Assembly: GCA_043228905.1 (NCBI GenBank)
Contig: JBHGNT010000003.1
Location: 2,108,001 to 2,172,000, forward strand
DNA: 64,000 nt
Direction: 5' to 3'
Origin: Azolla caroliniana
Taxonomy: Eukaryota; Polypodiophyta
This document shows, piece by piece, positions 11,195 through 23,485 of this stretch. The position numbers were made by a program, and so were the translations under genes. A model generated the notes under the pieces. That model worked only from the letters and a program-made list of their open reading frames with translations. It was not told the origin of the DNA and searched no databases. The stretch's first letter is position 1. Every line of letters starts with the position of its first letter.

Positions 11195-13306
11195 ATGGTT
11201 TGCTTAATGAAGAAGTTATGCTCTGTTCCTACCGATACTCTGTTCTTGCACCATTTCTTCTTTTCCTTTTTCTTCTTCTTTGGAGTCAGGGTTTCATCTC
11301 AAGGCTTTGTCTCCTTCTCTTACCCAAATGACCAAACAGCAAATTTCTTTCTTTTAGGTGATGCAGTGGAGAGCCATGGCTTCATACAGCTCACAAGTTT
11401 AAACACAAATCTAGACCAAACTTTAGGAAATGCTGGTATCAGTAGTGCAGGAAGATTCCTATGCAGGACTCCCATTCGGATGCTCGAACCCGAGACCTTA
11501 CGGGTCTCATCTTTCTCAACTTCATTCACATTCAAGATCAACACTCTCAACAGCTCATATCAAGGTGGAGATGGCTTAGCCTTTGTCATTTCTCCTGATA
11601 ATTCTACTGTTGGCGGCCATGGAGAATACCTCGGCGCGTTTCTACCCGGCAATGTGACCTCTCAGTCTCACACATTTGCGGTTGAATTCGACACATTTCA
11701 GAATGAGGATGTGGGGGACCCCAATGATAACCATGTTGGGATCGATCTCACTAACATTACTTCTCTTTTCTACAACAATGCAAGTAATGTGGGAATTCAA
11801 CTTAATAATGGCTCTATTATCACTTCTTGGATCAGGTATGATGGGATTAGAAACAACCTACAGGTTCGGATTAGCACCGATTCGATGGAACCTGAGGATC
11901 CCCTCATCGATGCAAATCTTAGCTTGTCAAACACATTCAATGAGTATATGTATGTCGGTTTCTCGGGCTCAACTGGTTTGAGTAACGAGCTTCATACCCT
12001 CATGTCTTGGGCATTTTCTAGTTGGGGCGTCCAACAAGAATCAAGCAGAGAGAATGCCCCTAGAGTTAAACATGGATCCAATGCTGTTATAATACCCATT
12101 TGTTTTGCACTACTGTTTCTTGTTCTAGCCTTCGGTTTAGTCTCTTGGCGAATGACTACCGCTCGAAGAAGAAGAATGTACTCGGTAAATTACTTTCGGC
12201 GAGCCAAAGATGATTTCGGTAAGCCATCCTCTTCTATGTGTGCTTATCCAAGAGCTTTTACCTATAAGGAGCTCTATGGAGCTACCAAAGGGTTTAGTGA
12301 GAAACAAAGGCTCTCTAGCGAGAATGGTATCGGTAGGTTCTTCAAAGGCGTGCTTGTGGATTCAGGGATTGTTGTAGCTTTGAAGAGGATTGCTAAGGAC
12401 CCTCGAGAGGGGGTGCAAGAGTTCTTACAAGAAGTGAGCTTGCTCATTAGTCTTCCACACCGAAACCTAGTACCTATACAAGGTTGGTGTTTAGACAAGG
12501 GGGAACTCATACTTGTCTATGAGTTTATGCCCAATGAGAGCTTGGAGAAGTATCTCTTCGATGACCAATTTGAAACCCTTGGGTGGTCACAAAGGTACAA
12601 CATTGTGGTTGGGATAGCCGAAGGTTTGGCACACTTGCATGAAGGCGGTGCACATCAAGTGGACGCTAGAAAGCCTATTTACAGTGTAAAAGAAGGAATT
12701 GATCCATGCAACCATGTCCTACACCGAGATGTTAAGGCGAGTAATGTAATGCTTGATAACAACTTCAATGCGAGGCTCGGGGACTATGGCCTTGGGCGAC
12801 TCGTGTGTCGAAACAAGAAGGAAAGTGGCATGGTCTTAGAAGGCACATTTGGCTACATAGCGCCGGAGGTGGTAGAAACCGGCAAGATGACTACCAAAGC
12901 TGATGTGTTTAGCTTTGGCATTGTGGTATTGGAAGTGGCATGTGGGCGACGAGCCATCGAAGGCGACGAGGTGTTGGTTGATCATGTGTGGGCACTACAT
13001 ACGAATGGCCATGTGCTTGGTGCATCCGACAAAAGGTTGAAAGGTTGTTTTGATGTGGGAGAGATGGAATGCCTTTTGTATTTAGGCCTCCTTTGCACAT
13101 TAGCTGACCCTAGCTTGAGGCCGTCCATGTCACATGTTAGAAGCATTTTGCGTGCCGAAAGCCCCCTTCCCCAACTGCCCCCTTGTCCGAAACAACCATT
13201 TAGACAAGTCTCTTCCTTGAACGACAAAAGCACTCGCAACTACAATGACAGAGATGAAATACAGGGCTCATTACAAATCTCCATTGATGAACTTCTTTCT
13301 TCTTGA
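11195..13306 (+). CDS. L-type lectin-domain receptor-like kinase (LecRK)
   Basis: A 703-aa intronless plasma-membrane receptor kinase. Residues 1-35 form a Phe-rich signal peptide. A legume-lectin domain (about 38-280) carries FSYPN at its start and the signature VEFDTFQNEDVGDPNDNHVG from residue 163. A membrane helix lies at about 297-320 (VIIPICFALLFLVLAFGLVSW region). The cytoplasmic kinase has Lys397 (VALK), the HRD aspartate at 512, N in HRDVKASN, a DYG motif at 530-532 in place of DFG, and an APE motif. About 20 extra residues (GGAHQVDARKPIYSVKEG...) sit between LAHLHE and the HRD loop, where this family normally has only a few. The glycine loop is weak (NGIGRFFKG). LecRKs bind ligands with the lectin domain and signal in immunity and development. 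The exact clade is uncertain. Confidence 0.93.
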   Translation: MVCLMKKLCSVPTDTLFLHHFFFSFFFFFGVRVSSQGFVSFSYPNDQTANFFLLGDAVESHGFIQLTSLNTNLDQTLGNAGISSAGRFLCRTPIRMLEPETLRVSSFSTSFTFKINTLNSSYQGGDGLAFVISPDNSTVGGHGEYLGAFLPGNVTSQSHTFAVEFDTFQNEDVGDPNDNHVGIDLTNITSLFYNNASNVGIQLNNGSIITSWIRYDGIRNNLQVRISTDSMEPEDPLIDANLSLSNTFNEYMYVGFSGSTGLSNELHTLMSWAFSSWGVQQESSRENAPRVKHGSNAVIIPICFALLFLVLAFGLVSWRMTTARRRRMYSVNYFRRAKDDFGKPSSSMCAYPRAFTYKELYGATKGFSEKQRLSSENGIGRFFKGVLVDSGIVVALKRIAKDPREGVQEFLQEVSLLISLPHRNLVPIQGWCLDKGELILVYEFMPNESLEKYLFDDQFETLGWSQRYNIVVGIAEGLAHLHEGGAHQVDARKPIYSVKEGIDPCNHVLHRDVKASNVMLDNNFNARLGDYGLGRLVCRNKKESGMVLEGTFGYIAPEVVETGKMTTKADVFSFGIVVLEVACGRRAIEGDEVLVDHVWALHTNGHVLGASDKRLKGCFDVGEMECLLYLGLLCTLADPSLRPSMSHVRSILRAESPLPQLPPCPKQPFRQVSSLNDKSTRNYNDRDEIQGSLQISIDELLSS

Positions 13307-15540
13307 ACATTTTCTTATAAAGAGATGGTTGGACCCAAAGTTGATCTCGTTATTGATGAGAGCTTCTTTCGTCTTCAAGTTGTCTTAAGAGATGGCCCAC
13401 ATTCATCCATGACCCCCAAGTGTCATGTGTTTTTGGTTTATTATGGGGGTCTTTTAAAGTAATAGTTTTTTCTGTTGCAAAGTGCCCTTAGCAATCAACA
13501 TATGTACACAATTCACAAGATGAAATGTAAGTTTTGATTTTCAACCTTTCATTTTTTATCCTAAATTATGATGATTTAGCTATGTTCCTAGTTCGGAAAA
13601 ATGGTTTATTAGTATTATAAACTATTTCCATTGACACTTTCTTTGAAGGGTATTATTTAATTCCTTTGGTATCCGACATATTGTTTTTTGGAAGGTTTAC
13701 TGGATGGTGTATGGAAAGAAATATAATGAGTTTTTATAATCTCAAAGTAAGCATTAACAAGTTACAAGAGGAATATCAAGATCATTGAGGTTTGTGTTGA
13801 TGTTCGAGTGGATATTGATATCATAGAGGTTTTGAGTTGAATTCACAAGATGACTAAGTTATTGTTATGATTCATGTACTTGTGTGCTCACATTTAATAT
13901 TTGCTTCATTTCAAGGAGAAGTTCCCTAGCAAATGAATAGTCCAAGTTAACAAAGGACATAATTTGACCGAAGGATGCGATTATAAAAATGTGCTAAATC
14001 AAATAGCTCATGAACTAAAGTAGCTTTGTGATTTATGATTTGGCGCGGAGAACTTTGTAATAGTCCTAAAAGAATCATGTTGCTTGTTTCACTAGGCTCA
14101 AGTCTTAGACTGACAACCAAGATGTTTTCCTCACATCCTTCGATTGGCACTCAAAAACATTATCATCATTTTATGAAACAACCAAGCCCAATTATTTTAA
14201 CCAAATGTTGTGTGTTGTCTATTACTTGAATAGTGTTGCAATTTACAATAAATTTGCCTACTTGTTAAGCATGCACATTTGTTAAAAGCAAAGGTTTTTG
14301 TCCCACCATAAAACCTTCTTGAACTCTTAGACCAAGGACCCTTTGAAAGTGATTCAAAGAGTTAAGTTGCCTTAATGCCTTCGGCGTAAATGCTCTGACA
14401 ACATGTATGAATACAAATATCTTAAGAAGATTTCCATATACAAAAAAACTTGTGTCATAAGCATGTGTGTGCAAATTTACTTAAGCTGTTTAGATTTAAG
14501 GTAGTGGAGATATATCTCATATGAGATTTCTTGAGAAATGTTGCATGACTTCACGATTTGAGACTATATTTAGAAAATGTGAAAATTAGGGTTGATGGAT
14601 TGGTGATAGATCCATCCTCCCATTAGATAGACTTAGGAACTATGCATTGAAAACTTAACATGATAAAAACTGAAATTAGTTCAAGATAAAGACAAACCTT
14701 TTGAGAATATATATAGCACTAAAATTCTACATGTTGATGAACTAAAAAATTGAGTGGGTTGGGTGCCTAATTTTGAAGAAAAATGTTTTGAAACATCTAC
14801 TTTGAAATGTCCTTCATAATGTATCAAACTTCTAATATTATCTTGAAGACTATGGATATAAACTCATCCTACATGATACATCATCTATATTATAAAGAAA
14901 AACTCTAGATACGATCTCACATTGCATGAGATATAGTAGTTTTTCAAGACATTAAAACCCTCTCATAGTTTGTGTTAGGTGCTATAATGGTTTGCCACAA
15001 ACGTTCCAACTACCCCATTCATCCTTGAAATATGTGGATTATTAAAATATCGATATGCAATGTCCATGTCCTTATAACGAGAAGACAAAACCGTTGAGGT
15101 TAGAGAAACTTAAGAACATTAGTGTTACGAAAGTAAATTTAATGTAAACTTAGAATTTCAATTCACGGACTTGCGAAATTACACTATTTTTTAGAAATAA
15201 TGCACAGGGATGGCGTTGATTCGAGCATCGTTCTCTCTCACTCTTAGTATATAAAGAAATCTGATCTCCGAGGACAATAATAAAATGTATATAGGTAGGT
15301 GTACGCACGCATGCACACACGAGCTGATGAACTATTATTGCATCAAGAATATATGTAATGGTTTCATTCTTCTCTTTCTTTATTTCAAGGATATAGACCA
15401 TGGAAAAACACCAACACATCGCTACCTTTTTCATATTTACTAGTATAATATTTCTAGAATAGAATACATACAATTTCTATGCTTCCCTCATACTACCACA
15501 AAGAATTCTTTTGAAAGACAAATTAATTTTCTAGAATAGA
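13307..15540. other. intergenic, no gene recognised
   Basis: AT-rich DNA downstream of the receptor kinase. Only short frames without recognisable domains occur on either strand. The first few hundred bases are presumably the 3' UTR of the kinase. Confidence 0.7.
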
Positions 15541-15782
15541 ATGCATGCAATTTCTTTGCATGTGCAGAGCATACCTTGCAATTACTATAGATTGTTTGCA
15601 TGTGGCTTACCCTCATGTTTCACTTTCGCACGAGGGGGAATCCCATAAAAGACTTCCGTGTATTCATGCAATTTCTTTGCCTGTGCTGAGCATACCTTGC
15701 AATACATTAGACTTTTTGCTTGTGTCTTACCCTCATGTTTCACTTTGGCACGAGGGGGAATACCATAAAAGACTTCCATGTG
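15541..15782. repeat. 121-bp tandem duplication
   Basis: Two adjacent copies (15541-15661 and 15662-15782) of a unit containing atgcaatttctttgc, gagcataccttgcaat and cgagggggaat.ccataaaag. The copies differ at roughly one position in ten. Nothing coding is evident. Confidence 0.9.
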
Positions 15783-17384
15783 TAATTTAGTACCCATTGT
15801 ATGTTAAATTTTCGACACCTTCCTTAAAAAACATACATCTATTTCCATCATTTTTGAAACACATATTGATCAAATTAAAAAAATCAAATAAAATATTTGC
15901 TTTCATGGAAAATTTCCATGATCAATCTATACAACACTTTTCGGCGTTTATTGCAAAAAACCAAATTTTGCCCAATTTATTTCATTCCCTTCACACACAC
16001 TTATGACAAACCAAAAACACACTAAAATTTTCTTTATGATGGATGAACAACATGAAAATGTTTTGCACTTGCAAGGCATGTATAGGGTATGTACTCTCAT
16101 TAGCAATCATCAAGTAGATTTTACTTGCTCCACATAGTTATGCCAAGTTAAAGGTTCCATTTTGTAGAATCAAGGATGGTTTGGGGAAAAGCACCATTAT
16201 GGAAGGGAACAAAATGCGCGCCATTTAAAAAGCTAAAAAAATGTTTCCCATGTAAAAAGCGGGTCTAGGATTTTAAAATTGTACAAAGCTATGAAATTTT
16301 GGTGCCATAATGTTTCAAAGTCCATGAGAACTTGTTGCATGGCTTGACAATCCTAGCTGAATTTTCAAAACCCTAGCTTACATCCAACCTTGCCTTTTTT
16401 AAAGAAAGGGAGAAAGTACTTTATTAATGGTTGCATTTTAAAGTGGCGTCAGTCACCCTTGAATATATATATATATTGCTAAAGATGAGGTACATATTCA
16501 AGGTTTTATTTATTTACTCTTCAAACCCCTTTCATATTGATGTTCCTTTTTTCCTAGTAGTTTTGTTCCTAATTTATTTCTTTTCTTTTGGTCATTGGCT
16601 AACACAATGGGGAGAGGGAGAATGACAAAGGTGAAGACTATAACCTTTCTTGTCTTTAATGTTATTACAAACAAATATTATTGATGGTGAAATAAGTAGA
16701 TTCAAATACCATTCACGTATTGGCTTAGAATTTGAACCCCTCTTAATCCATAGATATATTTAAATCGTTCCAATTTGTGTATCCTTTTTCCCTTATTTCT
16801 CCTAGGTATGAAAATACGTTTGTGCCAGCCCTCGATTGATGTATAAGATCGTACTTCCCTAATACTAATAGTAAAACTTCTGATTGCACAAAAAATGACT
16901 TATATGATATTCAAATCAACCTTCCCTTTACCGATGAGCCTCTTGACAATACATATATTAATAATTGTTAGTAGGATGATATTAATCTTAGAACGCCCCG
17001 TGAATTTTGCAAGCAAACATCTTGTAATCTTCCCAATGAAGTTGTAGGTTCCACACTTTTTGTCAAGTTTCATAATATCCATCAATGATACCAATACCAC
17101 AATGAGGTGGGCACTGGGTACCACACCATCATCTCATACAAGACTTAATCAGAACATATTTGACTTGGTAAACTAACATATAGGTTTTTATACACCCAAA
17201 CACAAGCTTGATTAACATGATTGTTGGCTCCACATACAAACCTCACCACATCATTCATTTGACATGATAGACTAACATGATTGCTAGCTAGATAAACAAA
17301 CTTCAAAGATTATATGTTTGCATTATTATCCTTGGCAATATGCACATTATAGGCTATAGCTCATTGTCACAACTTTTTTTTTTC
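15783..17384. other. intergenic; its end resembles DUF247 upstream flanks
   Basis: No gene recognised. From about 16890 to 17330 there are phrases shared with the flanks of the DUF247 genes: gactaacatgattg..ggctcc and the sequence cttcaaagattatatgtttgcatt...ggcaatatgcacattatagg, which recurs near 21210-21270 and 56608-56670. A remnant of a DUF247 flank without its gene therefore lies here. Confidence 0.6.
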
Positions 17385-18240
17385 CTTGAAAGATTTTCTT
17401 CAATAGTATTAAAAACATCTAAAGACTACAAGTTGAAGTTATTTGCCCAGAGGCATACAATGTAGAATAAAAGACATTGTATGTACACCAAAACTTGTGC
17501 ATACAAAAACAACTTATAAAGGGGTGTTGAACCTTGATACGGTACATTACCATGATGTATTGATATTGAAGAAAGGGTCCATGGAAATTGATAGTTCCAT
17601 TGAGGCCCTTGATTTGACACTACAAAGAGGGGCAACGTCCTCCATAAGTGAAGAAGCTTCGTCTTTCTCTTATGAACATTTTTTGGAGAACCATACATAT
17701 TATCATACTGCCCATGAACTACTGTCAGCAGTGTTTCCCATATCTCAAGCAATACATATGAAGGACCAAGATTTGTTGCATCATAAAGTTGACTACATCT
17801 ACATTTCCATAATACCCATAACTTTACCGTAGTCACAAATTTCCAGACCTGGACAGATGGCACCTGCTTTCGAGGTTGTTGAAAAGGACTAACCGATATC
17901 AATCTTCAATTGTTACTATCATGGCCTCTTGAATATCATCTGCCTCATACAACATCAAGCTGGAATGTAAAACTCCCCACAATACTGCTCCCCATGAGAA
18001 CAAGCAACCAACATTGATCGTTAGGAATAAAGAAAGAACTTTATTCCATACTTGCTGAGCCAAGGGACAAGACTAGAGGGCGTGCTTCGTAGTCTCTTGA
18101 GTTGCATAGCAAAAACCACATTGCCTGAGATTAGGTGCTACATTCCCTTTAAATGACTGGGCAATTGGTAATGCTGCCTCATTTTTGCAACTTGGATATG
18201 CACATATGTTGTTTTTGTTAGGAAACATGTCCCTCCAGAT
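17385..18240 (-). pseudogene. 5'-truncated LINE 3' end with zf-RVT motif
   Basis: On the minus strand, from 18240 downward, the frame reads LPIWRDMFPNKNN, then a zinc-binding reverse-transcriptase motif CGFCYATQETTKHALW..CP..QQVW, and further on VKLWVLWKCRC, the same C-terminal signature as the LINE at 5.9 kb. The plus strand has a poly(T) run at 17373-17383, the expected tail. RT and endonuclease are missing. Confidence 0.8.
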
Positions 18241-18890
18241 GGGAAGTGAGAAGAATAGTACTGATGAGCAAACTCGGCCGAGGCCGAAACCGGATGTGGA
18301 AGACCCGGCTACGGAAGACCCGGTGAGAACCGGATGACAAGTACTCGGCAACGGAAGACCCGGTGAGAACCGGATGAGGAGTACCCGGCAAGAGCCGGAT
18401 GAGGAAGGTCCGGTGAGAAGTGCTCACCGCATGAAGGGACTTATTTGTAAATATGTTTCTAAGAGTCCATCGGGGCTATATTTGTAAATAGCCGAAACGT
18501 CATATTAGTATAAATATGACTTAGGGCAAACAGAGAAAAGTAGTTGTTGTCATTCTTGTTGGCACAAGATTAGAGCGCGCAACTGTGTACAGTGAGAGTG
18601 AGAGAGAGGAAGAGGTCGTTGCCTCTGTTGTAACCGCCGCCTGTGGCGAAGATAGAAAGCTCGAGGTCGTTGTTTTGGTGCTTCACCATTTGTACATTCT
18701 GACATAGTGATAGTTTGCAGTCTGTGGGCTGCCGTGGTTTTTTCCTTGGTTTGGGTTTTTTCCACGTTAACATCCTGTGTTCTCTTCTCTCCATTGTGTT
18801 GTGCATTCATTCCCCGTTTTCTGTGTTTTGATTCTAAGCTCGGTTGTGGCTGAGCGTTGTTCATCGGGAGCGTGTGTTCCTGTCAGTTTT
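18241..18890 (+). repeat. LTR-like block with 40-bp tandem repeats
   Basis: The block begins where LINE homology ends and stops where DUF247 5' flank homology starts (aatgaattcctttaagtgtaa). A 40-bp unit (acggaagacccggtgagaac cggatga...) is tandemly repeated, with copies at 18311 and 18351 and a degenerate third. A TATAAATA box at 18509-18516 is followed by a GA-rich leader. The CGG-rich character resembles the copia LTR at 42748-43161. No partner LTR was found, so this may be a solo LTR. Confidence 0.5.
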
Positions 18891-19574
18891 AAATGAATTC
18901 CTTTAAGTGTAATACTTGGATTCCAATGACTTGTTCTTGACACCCCCAAATGTTTTTGGTTTCTTGTTTATCAAACATCCTTAGTCAACCACCCTCCTTT
19001 TTCTTTTTCTCCTCTTCTTATTCTAGACTCTATACTTCAAAATGCTCAACATTGGTATCTCCCTACCTACTTGATTATATCTTTATATATAATTGGGTAT
19101 CTAGATAGGTTGATTTATTATTGTGCTCCCTACCTACTTGATTATATCTTTATATATGATTGGGTAGCTAGATAGGTAGATTTATTATTGTGCTCGCAAA
19201 TGTGACCTACGTGTTTGTGGGTGAGAATTGTCCAAAACTATTTGGCCAAATGATAAAAAACTATGGTCATTTCAAGAAATACTAAAAAGGCGTTGGGGTA
19301 CTTCAAGGTGTTTGTCTCTTTTTAGTCACACACCACACATGGGGCACACCACACCCCACACCTCACATGCAAACGAAGAACAAATTTGAAGACTTGTTCG
19401 AACTCTGAACAGCCCTAACAAAGACCCATGGTTTAAACGTTCATGAATGCTCTGACATATCTAAGAATTATCTACTACTAGCTAAAGAAAACTCCATTCA
19501 CAAACAATATAGTGCGAAGAAAGTAGTGAGTTTGAGTAACAAGAACAAAAGAAGAAGAAGAAGAAAAGAAGACG
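18891..19574 (+). promoter_or_regulatory. 5' flank of DUF247 copy A
   Basis: This flank is shared, with variations, by the other DUF247 units (21290-21880, 31795-32376, 56680-57286): cacccc.aaa.gtttttggtt, atcaaacat.cttagtcaa and ctccctacctacttgattat. A 77-bp stretch (ctccctacctacttg...gattgggtagctagataggt) is doubled at 19060-19190. It ends in a (GAA)n purine tract immediately before the ATG. Confidence 0.6.
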
Positions 19575-20935
19575 ATGATGAATCATAAGGATTCCAATGA
19601 TAAACAAATGGCACAACATCTACATCCATATTATCCCATCCCTACAATCCACAACTTTCCCATTGAGCAATTTCATCAAACCAACCTCAACCCAGAGAAA
19701 TGGAAGAGCTACATGAAGGAAGAGATCAGGAATGCTCAACACAAATCTACTGTTCCAAAAAAGTAAAGTGATCGGGTTTGTCCCGCATGCACTATTCGAG
19801 GTGAAGCCACAATCATATTGCCCACGGATTCTGACCATCGGTCCATTGTATCAAAGCCTGGTGCCTTGCTGCTGATAGGCAACCAGATTCCCATGTCATT
19901 TCTAAAGAGAATTATAAACATCCCAAAGGAGTTAGCCGACTTCGAAGACTCGAATGATCTCCTGAAATGTTTGGATTATTTTGTTTCGGATAATAATCCA
20001 TTCAACATCAGCCGGTTGCATGAATGCGAGAATAATTATAAAACAGATACGAGGTCAAGTGATGTAAAGCTTCTTGAATGTGGGCATCTACTTGATTGCC
20101 TATATGTTTCGTGCATTGCAAAAAAATCACCTGAACATTCTATGGAGGTGCAAAAATTTTACGAATCGAAGAGAATGCATGCAAACCTCGAGTGTTTCGT
20201 GCACACAGGAATCATCTGAACAATCTACAGAGCCGCAGAAATCTACGAATCAAAATAGGTGGTTGTGAATCCCCGACATTCTGTTGGGCTGCAAAAAGAA
20301 CAGGAAGTTAAAAAGTTCGGACAAATTCGCTGATTGCCAGGTGACCACGACAACTAAATGCATCTGTTTCAACCCGGGGTGGAAAAAGTGCAACAATTAC
20401 CGTGACCGCCTCCCGCCAGCATCTGAGCTCTGTAAAGCCGGCATCCAGTTCAAGGTTTGTGAAGGTAACACATTGGTGATGAAGTTGGCTCAATCTTCCA
20501 CAGCTTGTCGTGTATGACGGCACAGAGGATGTGTTGAGGAACCTCATTGCACATGAACAAATCTCCAAAGAAGAAGTTGACTTCACTATGTATGCCATAA
20601 TCATGGATTCACTCATTGACACGCAACAAGATTATGATCTCGCAATCTTGATCGGTACCAAAGTATTAGAGAACCACCTCGGGAGCAATGAGAGGTTAGT
20701 CCAGATGTGGAATGACATGTGCATCAACATCTCAGAGGAAGCATATGAGAAAATTTGGTCGAGCATCATCAAAGATGTAATGGAACACTATAGGATCCAA
20801 TGGCGTTTCTTGTATGTGGAGTTTCGTGCAAAGTTTTGTTCTCGGCCATGGTTATGGATGTCAGCCTTCACTGCCATGTTGCTTCTCCTCTTTTCATTGT
20901 TGCAGACAATCTATACAGTCTTAGGGTTTTATTAA
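19575..20935 (+). pseudogene. DUF247 (UPF0481) pseudogene, copy A
   Basis: The start MMNHKDSNDKQMAQHLHPYY matches intact copies. An extra A in a run near 19757 shifts the frame. At about 19862 an internal deletion of some 350 bp joins LTIGPLYQ directly to LLIGNQIPMSFLK. A further short deletion near 20480 removes the KYDKRKS region. The C-terminal third (from MYDGTEDVLRNLIAHEQ at 20510) is open and keeps the conserved YAIIMDSLIDTQ, NHLGSNERLVQMWNDMCINI and the membrane helix that ends the family (PWLWMSAFTAMLLLL). DUF247 proteins are plant-specific and membrane-anchored by the C-terminal helix; their biochemical activity is unknown. Confidence 0.9.
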
Positions 20936-21145
20936 AATATCCCAATCCGGATCCCCAGATCCATTAGAAAAGCTCATTGGTTATGAGAACTAAATCCATT
21001 GGATTAAAGGTGGATAAGCTAATTGTAGAGTATCGAGTGGTATTATCCTCTAAGGAAATCTATGTTTGTCTTGTAGCATATGTCATTTTCATTATGAAGA
21101 ATGCTAATGTAACATTAGAACAATAATACACATTACACATTTTTG

Positions 21146-21193
<48 letters not shown>

Positions 21194-21898
21194 TAATTCT
21201 CACATAGATAAACTTCAAAGACCACATTCCTGCATTTTTTATCCTTGGCATTATGCACATTATAGGTCATTACTGCACTTGCATGTGCAGGTATGTTGTC
21301 ATCAATCGACTGCTAAGTGTGATAATTAGATTTTCTTTTCTTTCTTTTCTTTCTTTGCTATCAAATATGCTTAGTCAATCACCCCTCCTTTTTCTCTTTA
21401 TCCTCTTCCTATTATTATATACGCTACTTGAAAGATGCTCAACTTTGGTCCCCTAGGTTACATGTCACATCTTGAGTACCTCCCTACCTACTTGACTATA
21501 TATTTATCCGTAGATTTTATTATTGTGCTTGCAAATATGACATACGTGTGAGTGCAAGAGAATTGTCCAAGGTAATTTAGCGAAATCATAAAAAATCATG
21601 ATCATTTCACAAAATGCCCAAGATAAGTTAAGATACTTCAAGGCATTTGTCTCTTTTTAGTCATACACAAACATGAGGTACTCTACATTTCACATGCAAA
21701 CGAAGAACAAATTTGAAGACTTCTTCAAACTCTTTAACCCCCAATGAAGTCCAACAAATTGTTTATGAATGATCCAACATACCTAAGAACTATCTACTCC
21801 CTAAAGCAAACTCCAGTGAAGCAAGTATCAAGTTTATGTAACAACTACAACAAAAGAAGAAGAAGAAGAAGAAGAAGAATGCCTTCCATGGGAAACAA
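20936..21898. other. 3' flank of copy A and 5' flank of copy B
   Basis: Contains the family 3' flank phrase (aagctcattggttatgagaactaaatccattgg), a (CT)n tract (21143-21190), and the shared 5' flank with gttgtcatcaatcgactg...cttagtcaatcacccctcc. It ends in a (GAA)n tract at 21857-21878 just before copy B. No other gene is seen. Confidence 0.65.
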
Positions 21899-23485
21899 AT
21901 GGCACAATATTCACATTCATATCATCTCATCCCTACCATCCATAACCTCCCAATCGAGCAACTTCATCAACTCAATCGCGAACCAGAAGAATGGAAAGAA
22001 TACATGGAGAAAGAAATAGATAATGCTGCTCCTAAGCCTGTTGATAGTATGGCTGTCCACATATCTACGTTCCAAAAAGCTAAAGTGATCGGATTTGTCC
22101 CGCGTGCACTGTTCGAGGTGAAGCCTCACTCATATTGCCCGCGGATCCTGACCATCGGTCCACTGTATCAAAACCTCGAGCCTTCCCCTATGGATAGATG
22201 CAAGGCCCTTTGCGTGAACAAATTCATGGATCGACATGGGATATCAAATGTGGGAGAGATCATGGAAAAGCTCATCCCTGAAGACCCCAAAGAACTTAGG
22301 GACATCTATTTGGGCCTCAGCCCGAGTTACAACTTTGGGTCCCTTCAACTTCTGGTCACTGTTGATACCATCTTCATTCACGAATTCTTGCTGTTCTTGA
22401 GCCAGGATTGCCCTCACTCCCAAGAGATGAAGAGTGGGTACTTGTACACCTTCATCAACAATGGAATTACGAAGTCTCAAATATGGAGGGACTTGCTGCT
22501 CATAGGCAACCAGATTCCCATGTCATTTCTAAAGGAAATTATAAACATCCCAAAGGAATCACCCGACTTCACAGAGACTGAACTCCTGAAATGCTTGAAT
22601 TATTTCGTTCCAGTAAACGATCCATTCTTCATCAGCAGGTTTCGAGACGAGAATGATGAAAAAGAACGGAAGTGGAAGCAACAAAATGTGAATTTTCTCA
22701 ACTGTGAGCATCTACTCGATTGCCTATATGTTTCGTGCATACAAAAAGAATCACTTGAACATTCAATGGAGACGCAAAACTCTACGAATCAAAGAGGATG
22801 CCTGCAACACCTGAAAATCCTACCAGGCTGCAAAAATATCTAGAAGCTGGTGCTTGATTGCCTTCCGGCAAAGGCATTTGGACCCTCTAAATTCTGCACC
22901 TGGTTAAACCAGGGATGGCAAAAGAGGAAGAAGCATGGTGACCGCCTCCAGACGGCATCTGAGCTCTCTAAAGCAGGCATTCGGTTTACAGTTTGTGAAG
23001 GTAACATATCGGTGATCATGTATGACAAGAGAAAAAGTCGGCTTTATCTTCCAAGACTTGTGGTGTATGATGGCACAGAGGATGTGTTGAGGAACATTCT
23101 TGCACATGAACAAACTTCCAAAGAAGATGAAAAAGGAGGGATGGTTTGTGGATATGCCATGATCATGGACTCACTCATTGACACACAAGAAGATATCGCC
23201 ATCTTGACTCGGGCCAAAATCTTAGAGAATCACCTGGGGAGCGACGAGAGGTTGGTTCAGATGTGGAATGAGATGTGCATCAACATCTGGGAAGGATCAT
23301 ATCCAAATGAATTTAGAAGCATGATCAAAGACATAATGAAACACTATAGGATCCATTGGCGTGTCTTGTATGTGGAGTTTTGTGCAAAGTTTTGTTCTCG
23401 ACCATGGTTATGGATGTCGGCCATGGCTGCGGTGATACTCCTTATCCTTTCATTAGTGCAGACAATCTTTACAATTTCAGGTTAA
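21899..23485 (+). pseudogene. DUF247 copy B, full length but for one nonsense codon
   Basis: The frame runs from MAQYSHSYHLIPTIHNLPIE to the terminal membrane helix (AAVILLILSLVQTIFTISG), and is interrupted only by TAG at 22841-22843. The intact paralogue J has AAG at the same position (KKIKNLVLD versus KNI-stop-KLVLD). Both sides are in the same frame, so a single substitution explains the break. Conserved family parts are present: VIGFVPRALFEVKPHSYCPR, LLLIGNQIPMSFL, EHLLDCLYVSC, DGTEDVLRNILAHEQ and HLGSDERLVQMWNEMCINI. As it stands it would make a 314-residue protein lacking the membrane anchor. A sequencing error or a recent mutation are both possible. Confidence 0.9.

Noticed and set aside
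17443-17832. 129-aa plus-strand ORF
   Set aside because: Antisense of the LINE C-terminal region, which has recognisable motifs on the minus strand.
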